Source: JAFAXD01 sp963816775 (GTDB lineage: Bacteria > Pseudomonadota > Alphaproteobacteria > Rhizobiales > Xanthobacteraceae). From it: 64,000 nucleotides of DNA. Below are positions 38,306 through 47,137 of this stretch, in pieces; position 1 is the first letter of the stretch; each line of letters opens with the position of its first letter. Made by a program: the position numbers and the translations under genes. The notes below the pieces were generated by a model. It was not told where the DNA came from. It saw nothing but the letters and a program-made list of their open reading frames with translations, and searched no databases. The stretch covers positions 13,672 through 77,671 of the forward strand of contig CAWFLX010000006.1 of assembly GCA_963816775.1 (NCBI GenBank), written 5' to 3'.

Positions 38306-39070
38306 CTAGCGCGCCGGCGCGATCACGGGAAAATCGAAATAGGTCTGCGGAAACGGTTCGTCGCGTAGCGTGTAGTGCCACCATTCTTGCTGATAGTCCT
38401 TAAAGCCGTACTTGAGCATCAGATCGTGCAGGAGCGCGCGATTTGATTTGGCCGTGGCCGGTATTGTCGTTGCATCGATGTGCGAAGCTACGTCCATGCA
38501 GTCGAACGCGGTACCGAAATCGAGGCTGCCGTCGCGCCAGCGTACGTTCACGGGCGCGGCGCAATCGATTTTGGGGGTGTCGTCGCGGTAGGGAGGCGGC
38601 ACGACCAGCGGGACCGGCACAATCGCGAGGTCGACGGTACTGCCCCGGGTGTGGCCCGATTTGTCGCTGACGTACCCGAGTTTCACGAAGTCTGCCTTGT
38701 CGACGCGCGGGTAGAACTCGGCCTTCATCTTCTGGTCGGTTGCATCGCGTCCCCATGCCAAGAACTCGTCCACTGCGCGCTGCGGGCGATAACAATCGTA
38801 GACAACAAGCGACAAGTTAGACGGGGCGAGTTCGGCTTGGACGCCAGCAAGCGCCCGCGCCGCCTCGGCGGTGAGAATGCACTCGGGTGCGAGATATCCG
38901 GCGATCGGCCGTCCGATGAAATTATGTCGGCCGAAATAGCGCATATCCTGCTGGATGGTCGGCGCCACATCACGCAGATAGACGAAACCGCCCTCGAGCG
39001 CTTGCGCGTCGGTGGCGGCCGGTCCAGGAACCGTGACCAGTGCGCAAACGAGAACCCACAAGCTTTTCAT
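38306..39070 (-). CDS. Exported D-Ala-D-Ala dipeptidase, VanX-like (M15D)
   Basis: A protein of about 254 residues with signal peptide (MKSLWVLVCALVTVPGPAA). The M15 zinc signatures are visible: Arg in YDCYRPQRAV, SGHTRGSTVDLAI with His and Asp ligands near residue 150, and the catalytic Glu and third His in QEWWHYTL. The family splits D-Ala-D-Ala or related cell-wall dipeptides; members outside vancomycin clusters serve in peptidoglycan recycling or D-Ala scavenging. It follows LivM on the same strand by 34 bp. Confidence 0.88.
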   Translation of the reverse strand: MKSLWVLVCALVTVPGPAATDAQALEGGFVYLRDVAPTIQQDMRYFGRHNFIGRPIAGYLAPECILTAEAARALAGVQAELAPSNLSLVVYDCYRPQRAVDEFLAWGRDATDQKMKAEFYPRVDKADFVKLGYVSDKSGHTRGSTVDLAIVPVPLVVPPPYRDDTPKIDCAAPVNVRWRDGSLDFGTAFDCMDVASHIDATTIPATAKSNRALLHDLMLKYGFKDYQQEWWHYTLRDEPFPQTYFDFPVIAPAR

Positions 39071-39104
39071 TCGCGAGCCGCGCCTCACTCCTGGGATTTT
39101 GACG

Positions 39105-40061
39105 TCACATGATGACTGCGTTCGCTCGCTCGGGCGCCGAGCGTTTCAGCCAACGATCGAGTGTCCCGACGACGCCGTTGCGAAACAAAAGGATACAGAG
39201 GACAAAAATCGTGCCGATGATCGGCTGTATTGGCAACCCCGAGTCAGCAAGAAACTCATCGAGGCTGACGATGACGATGGCGCCGACAACCGGTCCGAAC
39301 GTCGTTCCAATCCCACCCAGCAGCGCCATGAGGATCACGTCGCCTGACGTGGCCCAATGGACGTCGGTCAGCGAGGCGAACTGAAAGGCAATGGCCTTGG
39401 TGGCGCCGGCCAGGCCAGATAGGGCTGCCGACAGCACGAAGGCCAGCAGCCGGAAGCGGTCGATGTCGTAGCCGAGCGAGAGCGCGCGCGCGGGATCTTC
39501 CCGGATGGCATCGAGGACCTTGCCGAACGGCGAATGAATGATGCGAGCGATGATCAGGTAGCCGGCGACGAAGATGGCGGCGCTTGTGTAGTACATGGCG
39601 TGCATGCCGGCGAGATCGATGAGGCCGAACAAATATCCGCGCGGCACGCCCTGAATGCCGTCCTCGCTATGGGTGAACGGCGCCTGCAAGGCGACAAAGT
39701 AGACCAGCTGCGCCAAGGCCAGCGTGATCATCGCGAAATAGATCCCGTGGCGGCGGATCGAGATCACGCCGAACGCCAGCCCCAGAAGCGCTGCCGAAGC
39801 GGCGCCCGCCAGCACGGCAAGCTCGAACGGAAAGCCCCACACCTTGGCGGCGTGGGCCGCGACGTAGGCGGCACCGCCAAAGAACGCCGCGTGACCGAAG
39901 GACAGCAAGCCGGCCGTCCCCATCGCGAGCTTAAAGGCGCAGGCAAACAGGGCGAAACAGATCACCTTGATGAGGAAGAGCGGATAGAACAGATGCGGAG
40001 CGGTCAGGATGACGAGGACCCCGGTTACTGCCAGCGCGAGCCTTGTTCGCCGGTCCTGCAC
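39105..40061 (-). CDS. ABC transporter permease, LivM type
   Basis: A 318-residue membrane protein with about nine helices. The family pattern GTAGLLSFGHAAFFGGAAYV near residue 50 and AIREDPARALSLGYD-RFRLLAFVLSAALSGLAGA near 190-220 (the EAA-like coupling loop) identify a HAAT-type permease. Start GTG 40061, one base after the stop of LivH and with GGGAG before it, so it is coupled. It would form a transport channel with LivH; the substrate is probably an amino acid or aromatic acid. Confidence 0.92.
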   Translation of the reverse strand: MQDRRTRLALAVTGVLVILTAPHLFYPLFLIKVICFALFACAFKLAMGTAGLLSFGHAAFFGGAAYVAAHAAKVWGFPFELAVLAGAASAALLGLAFGVISIRRHGIYFAMITLALAQLVYFVALQAPFTHSEDGIQGVPRGYLFGLIDLAGMHAMYYTSAAIFVAGYLIIARIIHSPFGKVLDAIREDPARALSLGYDIDRFRLLAFVLSAALSGLAGATKAIAFQFASLTDVHWATSGDVILMALLGGIGTTFGPVVGAIVIVSLDEFLADSGLPIQPIIGTIFVLCILLFRNGVVGTLDRWLKRSAPERANAVIM

Positions 40062-40062
40062 G

Positions 40063-40938
40063 CTATTTCTCCCACCCGAACAAGCCGGTCGGCCTGATCA
40101 GCAGAACCAGGATCATCATGACGAAGATGACGGAGCTCGACGCCTGCGGGTAAACCACCTTGGTCAGGCCTTCGAGCAGCCCAAGGCTCACCCCGCTCAC
40201 GATTGATCCCAAGATCGATCCCATTCCGCCGATCACGACCACCGCGAACACCACAATGATGATATCGGCACCCATCAGCGGGCTGACCGCATAGATTGGA
40301 GCCGCCAGCACCCCGGCGAGGCCTGAGAGTCCGACGCCGATGCCGAAACCGACAGTCACGAGCCGCGGCACGTTGATGCCGAAAGCGCGGGTAAGCGCCG
40401 GCTTTTCGGTTGCCGCCCGCAAGGTGCGGCCAAGCCAGGTTCGCTCAATCGAATACCAGGTCACAAAGCACAGGCCGAGCGCGACCACGACCACCCACAC
40501 GCGGTACTTCGGCAAGAACATGAAGCCGAGGTTGTAGCCGCCGCGCAGTTCGTCCGGGATCGGGTAGGGCTGTCCCGCGGTGCCGAAGATGTAGACGAAA
40601 GAGCCCTGGATGATCAGCAGAAGGCCGAATGTGAGCAGCAGCCCGTAGGAGTGGTCGAGCCGGTAGATGCGGCGGATCAACAGAAGCTCCAGGATCATGC
40701 CGATGGCTGCGACGCCGAGTGGTGCGAGAATCAATGCGCCCCAGTAACCGACCCCGAGCCATTGCAGCAGCATCCACGCGAAGAAAGCGCCAACCATATA
40801 GAAGGCGCCCTGGGTCAGATTGACGATGCCAAGAAGGCCGAAGATGATCGACAGGCCGAGACTGAGAATCGCATAGAACGAGCCGTTGATCAGCCCGACC
40901 AGCAATTGCCCGGACAAGACCGGGAGCGACATGGTCAT
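40063..40938 (-). CDS. ABC transporter permease, LivH type
   Basis: A 291-residue membrane protein with seven to eight helices. Typical features: LINGSFYAILSLGLSIIFGLLGIVNLTQGAFYMVGA at the N terminus and the EAA-like loop ATEKPALTRAFGINVPRLV near residue 190, then GLSGLAGVLAAPI. It pairs with LivM. No LivG or LivF ATPase genes are in the window. Confidence 0.92.
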   Translation of the reverse strand: MTMSLPVLSGQLLVGLINGSFYAILSLGLSIIFGLLGIVNLTQGAFYMVGAFFAWMLLQWLGVGYWGALILAPLGVAAIGMILELLLIRRIYRLDHSYGLLLTFGLLLIIQGSFVYIFGTAGQPYPIPDELRGGYNLGFMFLPKYRVWVVVVALGLCFVTWYSIERTWLGRTLRAATEKPALTRAFGINVPRLVTVGFGIGVGLSGLAGVLAAPIYAVSPLMGADIIIVVFAVVVIGGMGSILGSIVSGVSLGLLEGLTKVVYPQASSSVIFVMMILVLLIRPTGLFGWEK

Positions 40939-41007
40939 TTTTTAGCCACCGCTCCCCTGCGCCACCGTTCGACGTCGATCAGCAATTATCGCACGAGATC
41001 CACCTTA

Positions 41008-42208
41008 CTACCGGACGAGCGAACATTGGCTCGGATCGGCCGGCGGGAACATTTTGTCGATGGGGATCGCGGCGACCTGTTTGAGGTAGTCCCACGGCTC
41101 CTTTGATTCGGAAGGCGCTTTGACGCGGTAGAGATCTGCGTTGAACAGCACGCGGCCGTCCGCCCGGACCTTGACCTGTTCGCCCCAGCGCGGCGCCCCG
41201 ACTTCCTTCATGCGGGCTACGATCTTCTTGGGATCGTCGGTCCCGATATCCTGGACCGTTTTCAGATAGGCGGTGATGGCCGAATAGTCCGAGCTATGGG
41301 TAAAGTTCGGCATCCGGTTGAACTTCGCGAAAAAAGCCTTGCCGAACGCGCGCATCACGTCGTTGCGGTCCCAGTAATACTCCTGCATCACGTAGACGCC
41401 CTGCATAGTCTGCAGCCCGACCGCGTGTACGTCGGAGAGGTTCAGCACGAAAGCCGCGAGTCGCTGTTTCGAGGAGGGCAGGATGTTGAACTCGACCGCC
41501 TGTTTGATCAGGTTGGATAGATCGAGCCCAATGGCACCGGCGCCGATCACGTCGGCGCCGGAGGCCTGCGCGCGCAGCAGGTACTGGGTGAAATCTCCGG
41601 TTCCGGTCGGAAAATAGACGACGTCGAGCACCTTGCCGCCCAGCTGTTCGATGAACGGCGTCGCCTCGGCGACCAGATCCTTGCCGATCTGATAGTCCGG
41701 CATGATGAGGAACCAGGTCTTGGCGCCATCGGCCGTCAGGGCGCTTACCGGCGAACGCGCGAGCGAGGATGTGTTGTTGACCCAGTGCACGGCGTTGGGC
41801 GAGCAACCCTTGAGCGTAAGCACCGGCGTGGCCGCGACCGTCGCCATGAACAGTTCTGTCCTTCTCGGTAGCCATCGCCTGGATTGCAATCGCTGCCGCG
41901 GAGGCCGGGACGTCAACGATCAGATCGACATTCTCCGCTTCGTACCAACGGCGGGCGATCTGCACGGCGAGATCGGGCTTCGATTGCATGTCGGCCGAAA
42001 TGAGTTCGACCGGTTTGCCCAGAACCTTGCCGCCAAAGTGCTCGACCGCGAGTTGGCCGGCCAGTACAGAGCCAGGCCCCATGGCGGTGGATGCAAAACT
42101 CGTGAGATCGGTCAGCACCCCGATCTTGACGGATTTCTCGCCGGCGGTGGCAACGCCAGTGAGCGCAGCCAGGATCGCAAGCGCGCCGAGAAGCCGCGAT
42201 GATCGCAT
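41008..42208 (-). pseudogene. ABC substrate-binding protein, LivK type, frameshifted
   Basis: Two frames together encode a HAAT-type receptor of about 400 residues. The first, from ATG 42208 (GGGAGGAAACC before it), has a signal peptide and KIGVLTDLTSFASTAMGPGS...VDLIVDVPASAAAIAIQ. It breaks at about 41848, after ATEKDRTV, where an extra base changes the frame; the second frame continues naturally (MATVAATPVLTLKGCSPNAVHWV) to LYRVKAP near the C terminus. Either a one-base sequence error or a real loss. Without correction the protein would lose the second half. Expected partners are LivH and LivM just downstream. Confidence 0.88.
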
Positions 42209-42246
42209 CGGTTTCCTCCCAGATTTGAACGGCGTTGCTTCGCCGA

Positions 42247-43551
42247 TTATTCGGCCGGGATCTGCGCCCGGTTCTGATCAGCTGCCGTTCCGGCGCGCCA
42301 CCAGCCGGCGCGCACGTCAATCGATGCTGGCAGCGTGTTGGCGCGCACGATCAGGTCTTGCAGCGCGTTCGGCTGTCCCTCACGTTCGACGAGCAGGGGA
42401 TCGCGCCCTTGGCGAACATCCTCGACCGCTTTGAGCAATTGCCGGCGCATCAGGATGATGGGGCGGTCGGTAGTGCCGAGATGTTCGCGCGAACGATCCA
42501 TGATCCGCCCCTGGGCTTCGACTGCCAGCAGATCCTGGTCGTAGAAGTTGCGCCCAACGCCCGCAAAGGTCGTCGCCTTCATCTCCTGGCGATCCTGCAG
42601 GTAACGATTTTGCGCGTTGCGTGGCGATCGATAGGTCTTGTCCAAATCGCCGAAAAAGACGCTCGCCACGAATTCCTTGTCGATCGGGCCGGCGTACCGA
42701 TAGAGCACGGTGTATTTCCAATGCGCGCCATCGTCGATGGGAACGTGCCAGTGCATCTGGTAGCCAAGATTGGGTTGATGCGAGCTCTTGCGCGGATTGA
42801 ACAAAGGCACGCCGTCGAACGCCGACGAATTCGGCATGATAAAGTTGGTAATGCGCACCAGCTTTTTGTCGGAAGCGACGTTGCGGATCGCGAAAATGCG
42901 ATACCCGTAAGCGGTCTCCTCAATATCGAGCTGCGGCGCCACATCGGCCGCAATCAGATCGTTGATGGCTGGATCAAGCGAGTTGTGCGCGCCGAAGGCG
43001 ACATGCAGAAACGACAGGTGCTGCGGGTCGACGTTGCCCTCATTGCCCTGCAGGTAGTTGCAGGCGTGGTAGATCTTGGTGGACCAGGTCTGTTCCGGTG
43101 GGCAGGTCATGAACGGGAAATCGGGGACGCGGGGCGGCTGTCCGGGGCCCATGTAGGTCAGGATCAGCCCGCCGGCTTCGTGACACGGATAGGCGGTGTG
43201 ACGGATCTTATCCTTGTAGTCGCTCGTCGCCGGCTCGCCCGGCTGCTCGAGGCAACGCCCATCCCCTGACATCAGCCAGCCGTGGTAGATGCAACGCAGG
43301 CCGCCCTTGTCGAGCCGACCGTAACTCAAATCGACGCTGCGGTGCGGGCAATAGCGGCCAATCAGCCGCGCCCGGCCGCTCGGGTCCCGGAACAGAACCA
43401 GGTCTTCGCCGAAGATACGCGTTGGCACCGGCGCGTCGGCCGAAAGCTCCTCGGACAAAGCGACAGGCTGCCAATAGCGCCGCATCAGCTCGCCGCCTGG
43501 CGTTCCCGCGTCGGTGAGCGTGATGAGGTCGTTCTGTTCCTTGGTGAGCAT
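42247..43551 (-). CDS. Rieske ring-hydroxylating oxygenase, alpha subunit
   Basis: A 434-residue oxygenase. The Rieske cluster ligands are Cys68/His70 in RYCPHRS and Cys87/His90 in RCIYHGW. The mononuclear iron site lies in NEGNVDPQHLSFLH (Asp and two His). The length and lack of a beta subunit fit phthalate-, vanillate- or carbazole-type homomultimers. GGAGG before ATG 43551 fixes the start. A reductase gene is missing nearby, so electrons must come from a distant locus. Next to it are a receptor and a flavin hydroxylase, consistent with aromatic degradation. Confidence 0.9.
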   Translation of the reverse strand: MLTKEQNDLITLTDAGTPGGELMRRYWQPVALSEELSADAPVPTRIFGEDLVLFRDPSGRARLIGRYCPHRSVDLSYGRLDKGGLRCIYHGWLMSGDGRCLEQPGEPATSDYKDKIRHTAYPCHEAGGLILTYMGPGQPPRVPDFPFMTCPPEQTWSTKIYHACNYLQGNEGNVDPQHLSFLHVAFGAHNSLDPAINDLIAADVAPQLDIEETAYGYRIFAIRNVASDKKLVRITNFIMPNSSAFDGVPLFNPRKSSHQPNLGYQMHWHVPIDDGAHWKYTVLYRYAGPIDKEFVASVFFGDLDKTYRSPRNAQNRYLQDRQEMKATTFAGVGRNFYDQDLLAVEAQGRIMDRSREHLGTTDRPIILMRRQLLKAVEDVRQGRDPLLVEREGQPNALQDLIVRANTLPASIDVRAGWWRAGTAADQNRAQIPAE

Positions 43552-43759
43552 GGCGTTCCTCCGGGCTGTCCTGCTTGAACGCGGGATCGGCTCCATACTC
43601 CGCGCATCTTGCGACCCTGCGCAGGGACGTGCAACAGGTCGCGGCGCTTCCGGATTGGAAGGCGGCATGACGGAGGCCGCATAGCTCCCTAGAATCTCGG
43701 GTGCTGCCGTCTGTTATGCAGACCCATGCCGGGCAGGACAGGCCACGGCGAGGTAAACA

Positions 43760-44686
43760 ATGAAGCTTGCCGTTCCCGACGTCATTTCGAACTCGTATTT
43801 TCCAGCGGCCGCCGCGGTGGAACTCGGTTTCTTTCGACGCGAGGGCCTCGACGTTTCGCTCGAGCTTATTTTCCCCGTCGACAAAGCCTACCAGGCGCTG
43901 CGTGAGGGTACCGTCGACCTCGTCGGCGGCTCGGCTCATTCGGCGCTCGCCGCGTTTCCGGAATGGGACGGCGTCAAGCTCATCTGCGCGCAGGCGCAAG
44001 GCATGTATTGGTTTTTGGTCATGCGCTCGGACCTCAAGCCCACGCGAGGTGACCTCGAGGTGGTTCGGGGGCGCCGGATCGGCGCGGCTCCCTGGGTCGA
44101 AATGGGGCTTCGCCAGCTGCTCATCCGCGCCGGTATCGATCCGCAACGCGACGGCGTCGAGATTGCTCCGGTGCCGGGAGCGAGCGGTTCCGGCGTCAAC
44201 TTCGGCGTCACCGCCGCGAAGGCCCTTGAGGCCGGCAAGATCGATGGCTTCTGGGCCAATGGCATGGGCACGGAAGTCGCGGTTCGTGGCGGTTACGGCA
44301 GCGTCGTTCTCGATATTCGGCGCGGTGACGGGCCAGCCGAGTGCTTCAACTATACGATGGCATCCATCGCAGCGACCGAGCGCTTGATCGACGGATCGCC
44401 GGACATCGCGGCCGCGGCCGTGCGGGCCATTGTCGCAACCCAAACGGCACTTAAGGAAGATGTGACGCACGCCCGATCCGTCGGCCAAAAGCTCTTTCCG
44501 GCGTCGGAAGCCGCGCTGATCGTCGATCTGATCCGTCGCGATCTGCCCTATTACGACGCAGCAATTCCGCAAGGGTTCGTCTCAGGCATGAACGCATTCG
44601 CGCGCCAGATTGGCATTCTAAAAGGCGAGACCCCCTACGAGAGCGTCGTGGCGACCCAGTTCAGCCCACTGTGGCAAGCTCGATGA
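43760..44686 (+). CDS. ABC transporter substrate-binding protein, NMT1/THI5-like
   Basis: A 308-residue protein of the SsuA/TauA/NMT1 type. The pattern AAAAVELGFFRREGLDVSLELIFPV near the N terminus is the signature start of this family, followed by DKAYQALREGTVDLVGGSAHSALAAF. There is no signal peptide (MKLAVPDVISNSYFP begins at once), which is unusual for a receptor, so the protein may be cytoplasmic or the start may be incomplete. No permease or ATPase genes are beside it. Possible ligand: aromatic or sulfonated acid, from context only. Confidence 0.72.
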   Translation: MKLAVPDVISNSYFPAAAAVELGFFRREGLDVSLELIFPVDKAYQALREGTVDLVGGSAHSALAAFPEWDGVKLICAQAQGMYWFLVMRSDLKPTRGDLEVVRGRRIGAAPWVEMGLRQLLIRAGIDPQRDGVEIAPVPGASGSGVNFGVTAAKALEAGKIDGFWANGMGTEVAVRGGYGSVVLDIRRGDGPAECFNYTMASIAATERLIDGSPDIAAAAVRAIVATQTALKEDVTHARSVGQKLFPASEAALIVDLIRRDLPYYDAAIPQGFVSGMNAFARQIGILKGETPYESVVATQFSPLWQAR

Positions 44687-44717
44687 TTGCCGGCCTGTGG
44701 TGCGGGTGGAAAAGGTG

Positions 44718-45917
44718 TCACCCATGGCGTACGCTCTCGAGTAGCGAGGTGCGCAACAAAAACGCCCGGTGGGCAGCCGCATCCGCCGCGGTCCGGCGCA
44801 GAAACGCAAAATTCTCGGCGCGCGCGTTCGGGTCTTTGGCCTCCAGCCGTTTCTTGTTGGCGATGGTCTGCTCCTGCACGTACTTCACATTGATCGGCCG
44901 GCGGCGCGCGTCGTATAGCGCCAGATGATCTTCGTCCTCTTCGCCGCGCAACACCTTGCCCAACAGACCGGCGAGCTCGACGGCGTCGTGAATTCCGCAA
45001 TTGAGACCGAGCCCGCCAATCGGGTTGTTGATGTGCGCTGCGTCGCCCGCGAGAAAAACGCGGCCGTGGCTGAAGCGCGCGGCCACGCGCTGGTGGACGT
45101 TATAGAGATTGCGGTGGACGATTGGATAGGTCCCGGACTTGGGGAAAAATTTTTGTAGACGCTGCTGCACCGAGTCCTCGTTGAAGATCTCTTCGTCAGT
45201 CTCGCCCGGCAGGGTCGGGAACACGACGCGCCATAGCCCGCGCCCGTCGTTGCCTGCGACCTTGAACAGGTTTGCCCACTCGTCGGGATCCGAAAAATAC
45301 GAGCGGAAGCCGCAGCCGCGTTCCCGCGCGAAGTCGAACGGGGTGGTGAGCACCAGAAAGCGCTCGGGAAACGTATAGCCTTCGAATGCGATGCCAAGCG
45401 CCTTGCGCACCGTCGAACGCCCGCCGTCGGCGCCAATCAGATAGCTGCCCGTCACCCGTTCGGTCCTGTTGCCCCGCCGGACTGTCACCGCGACGGCATG
45501 CGCGTCGGCCTCGGCCTCGGTGACCTGTGCCGAAAACTCGTAGCTGGCGTCGGCAAAGCCGCGCAGGCGTTCGATCGCGAGGTTGACCAGCTTGTGCTGT
45601 TCGCATTGCACGACGAACGGATAGGGCGTGTCGCGCGCGAGCACCGCGTGATCGAATTCAGCGATTAGCTGACCGGACGGCCGGTCCCAGAATTGAAACG
45701 TACGCGCCACGAGGCCGCGCGCAATCAGGTCGTCGATCAACCTTAGATCGGCCAGCATTTCCAGCGTCGCCGGATGGGTGGTCGCGGCGCGCGGCAACTC
45801 ATCAATCGCGGCGTCGGCCTCAAACACCCGGACGGCAACACCTTGCCGCGCTAGCGCCAGCGCGGCGATCGCGCCAACCGGGCCGCCGCCGGCAATCAGA
45901 ACAGGGTGCTCGGTCAT
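44718..45917 (-). CDS. FAD-dependent aromatic hydroxylase (PHBH/MhpA family)
   Basis: A 399-residue class A flavoprotein monooxygenase. The dinucleotide motif AGGGPVGAIAALALARQG is at residues 8-25, the DG motif in YLIGADGGRSTVRK near 160, and the second FAD motif AGDAAHINNPIGGLGLN near 290. This is the pattern of PHBH, MhpA and PheA-type hydroxylases that use NAD(P)H and O2 on phenolic acids. The start is ATG 45917; its upstream region is the two-hairpin repeat, which ends 7 nt before the ATG. Confidence 0.9.
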   Translation of the reverse strand: MTEHPVLIAGGGPVGAIAALALARQGVAVRVFEADAAIDELPRAATTHPATLEMLADLRLIDDLIARGLVARTFQFWDRPSGQLIAEFDHAVLARDTPYPFVVQCEQHKLVNLAIERLRGFADASYEFSAQVTEAEADAHAVAVTVRRGNRTERVTGSYLIGADGGRSTVRKALGIAFEGYTFPERFLVLTTPFDFARERGCGFRSYFSDPDEWANLFKVAGNDGRGLWRVVFPTLPGETDEEIFNEDSVQQRLQKFFPKSGTYPIVHRNLYNVHQRVAARFSHGRVFLAGDAAHINNPIGGLGLNCGIHDAVELAGLLGKVLRGEEDEDHLALYDARRRPINVKYVQEQTIANKKRLEAKDPNARAENFAFLRRTAADAAAHRAFLLRTSLLESVRHG

Positions 45918-45924
45918 TCCTACG

Positions 45925-46087
45925 AGTGTCCCGATTCCGAAGTTCGCACTACCTTGCGGCACCCTCTGATGCGAACTTCGGAATCAAAGAGACACTAGCA
46001 AATTAATGATTCTGGTGTGGTTTTTGGATTTGAAGTTCTATGCGAGCGTGCGGCCAAAGTAGTAGGAACTTCAAATCCACCACACTA
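45925..46087 (-). repeat. Two-hairpin dispersed repeat, copy 2
   Basis: The gap between two same-strand genes is filled by two inverted repeats. In plus coordinates the first has perfect 16-bp arms (45933-45948 and 45970-45985; GATTCCGAAGTTCGCA and its complement) and is closed by AGTGTC/GACACT; the second has perfect 13-bp arms (46026-46038 and 46066-46078; GGATTTGAAGTTC and its complement). Both share a GAAGTTC core, so one may be a duplicate of the other. The element starts 2 bp after the stop of the upstream Bug gene and ends 7 nt before the next start. It matches copy 1 in reverse orientation. Confidence 0.85.
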
Positions 46088-46089
46088 GG

Positions 46090-47094
46090 TCATTGTTCCT
46101 TGACGCCCGCGATCTTCACCGCTTCGGCCCAGAGCGGAATATCCGCGGCGATCAGGGCGGCGAACTCGGCCGGGGTGTTGCCGAGCGGGTCGACGCCTAG
46201 GCGGCCGAGGCGTTCGGCGAATGCCGGATCCTTTGCGGCGCGTTCGACTTCGCTCGCTACCCGCTCGATGGTTTGTGGCGGCGTTCCAGCGGGTGCCATC
46301 AAGCCATTCCAGGTCATCGTTTTGAACGTGGGATAGCCTTGCTCGACGACGGTCGGCACGTCGGGAATTTGCGCGGCGCGCTTGTCGCTCGACACGCCGA
46401 TCAGGCGGATATTGCCGGCGGCGGCTTGTGGGAGCGCGTCGGACAGGTTGGAGAAGATCGCAGGGACATGGCCGGCAACCACGTCCGACATCGCAGGCGC
46501 GCCGCCCTTGTAGGGCACGTGCACCATGTCGACGCCGGCGAGCTTCAGGAACAGCGCCATCGACAAGTGGGTGAGGCTGCCAACGCCGGCTGACGCATAG
46601 CTGAGCGGTTGTGGCTGCGCCCGCACGTAGGCAACGAATTCGGCAATCGTCTTGACCGGCACATCCTTGTTCACCGCGAGCACGAACGGGTTGGTGCCGA
46701 TCACGCTGATTGGCACAAAATCCTTCACCGGGTCGTAGCGTGTTTTCGAAATCGCCGGAACGATGGCGATTTGCGGCAGTGACGCTACGAACAGGGTGTA
46801 ACCGTCGGCCGGTGCGCGGGCGGCGAGCTCAGCCGCGATCGCGCCGCCGGCGCCGGCGCGATTCTCGACCACGAACTGTTGGTGCAGGTTGTCGCTGAGC
46901 CATTGCGCAATCGAGCGGGCAATCCCGTCGGTACTGCCGCCGGCCGCGAACGGAACGATCACGGTCACCGGCCGCTGAGGCCAGTCCTGCGACCGCGCCC
47001 CCCCTGCGAGTCCGACGGCGAGCGCGGCGGCGAGCGCGATCAAGCCCAAGTTGCGCGCAAGCATGGCTAACTTTCTGATCAGGTAGCTGATCAT
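46090..47094 (-). CDS. Bug/TctC-family periplasmic solute receptor
   Basis: A 334-residue receptor with signal peptide (LGLIALAAALAVGLAGGARSQ). Family signs: WPQRPVTVIVPFAAGGSTDG, VVENRAGAGGAIA, PADGYTLFVA, VPYKGGAPAMSDV and SDKRAAQIPDVPTV. Two starts are possible (ATG 47094 and ATG 47064), both with a weak ribosome site. It is upstream of the two-hairpin element and the flavin hydroxylase, with which it may share a transcript, so an aromatic acid ligand is plausible. Confidence 0.87.
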   Translation of the reverse strand: MISYLIRKLAMLARNLGLIALAAALAVGLAGGARSQDWPQRPVTVIVPFAAGGSTDGIARSIAQWLSDNLHQQFVVENRAGAGGAIAAELAARAPADGYTLFVASLPQIAIVPAISKTRYDPVKDFVPISVIGTNPFVLAVNKDVPVKTIAEFVAYVRAQPQPLSYASAGVGSLTHLSMALFLKLAGVDMVHVPYKGGAPAMSDVVAGHVPAIFSNLSDALPQAAAGNIRLIGVSSDKRAAQIPDVPTVVEQGYPTFKTMTWNGLMAPAGTPPQTIERVASEVERAAKDPAFAERLGRLGVDPLGNTPAEFAALIAADIPLWAEAVKIAGVKEQ

Positions 47095-47137
47095 CCAATC
47101 GTATCTCTGGGTCGGTCGAACACCGGGAAGGATATAT

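Noticed and set aside
43208..44572. Long antisense frame over the NMT1-like receptor gene
   Set aside because: It is the complement of a well-supported gene and its composition (many Arg, His, Gly) is a high-GC shadow.
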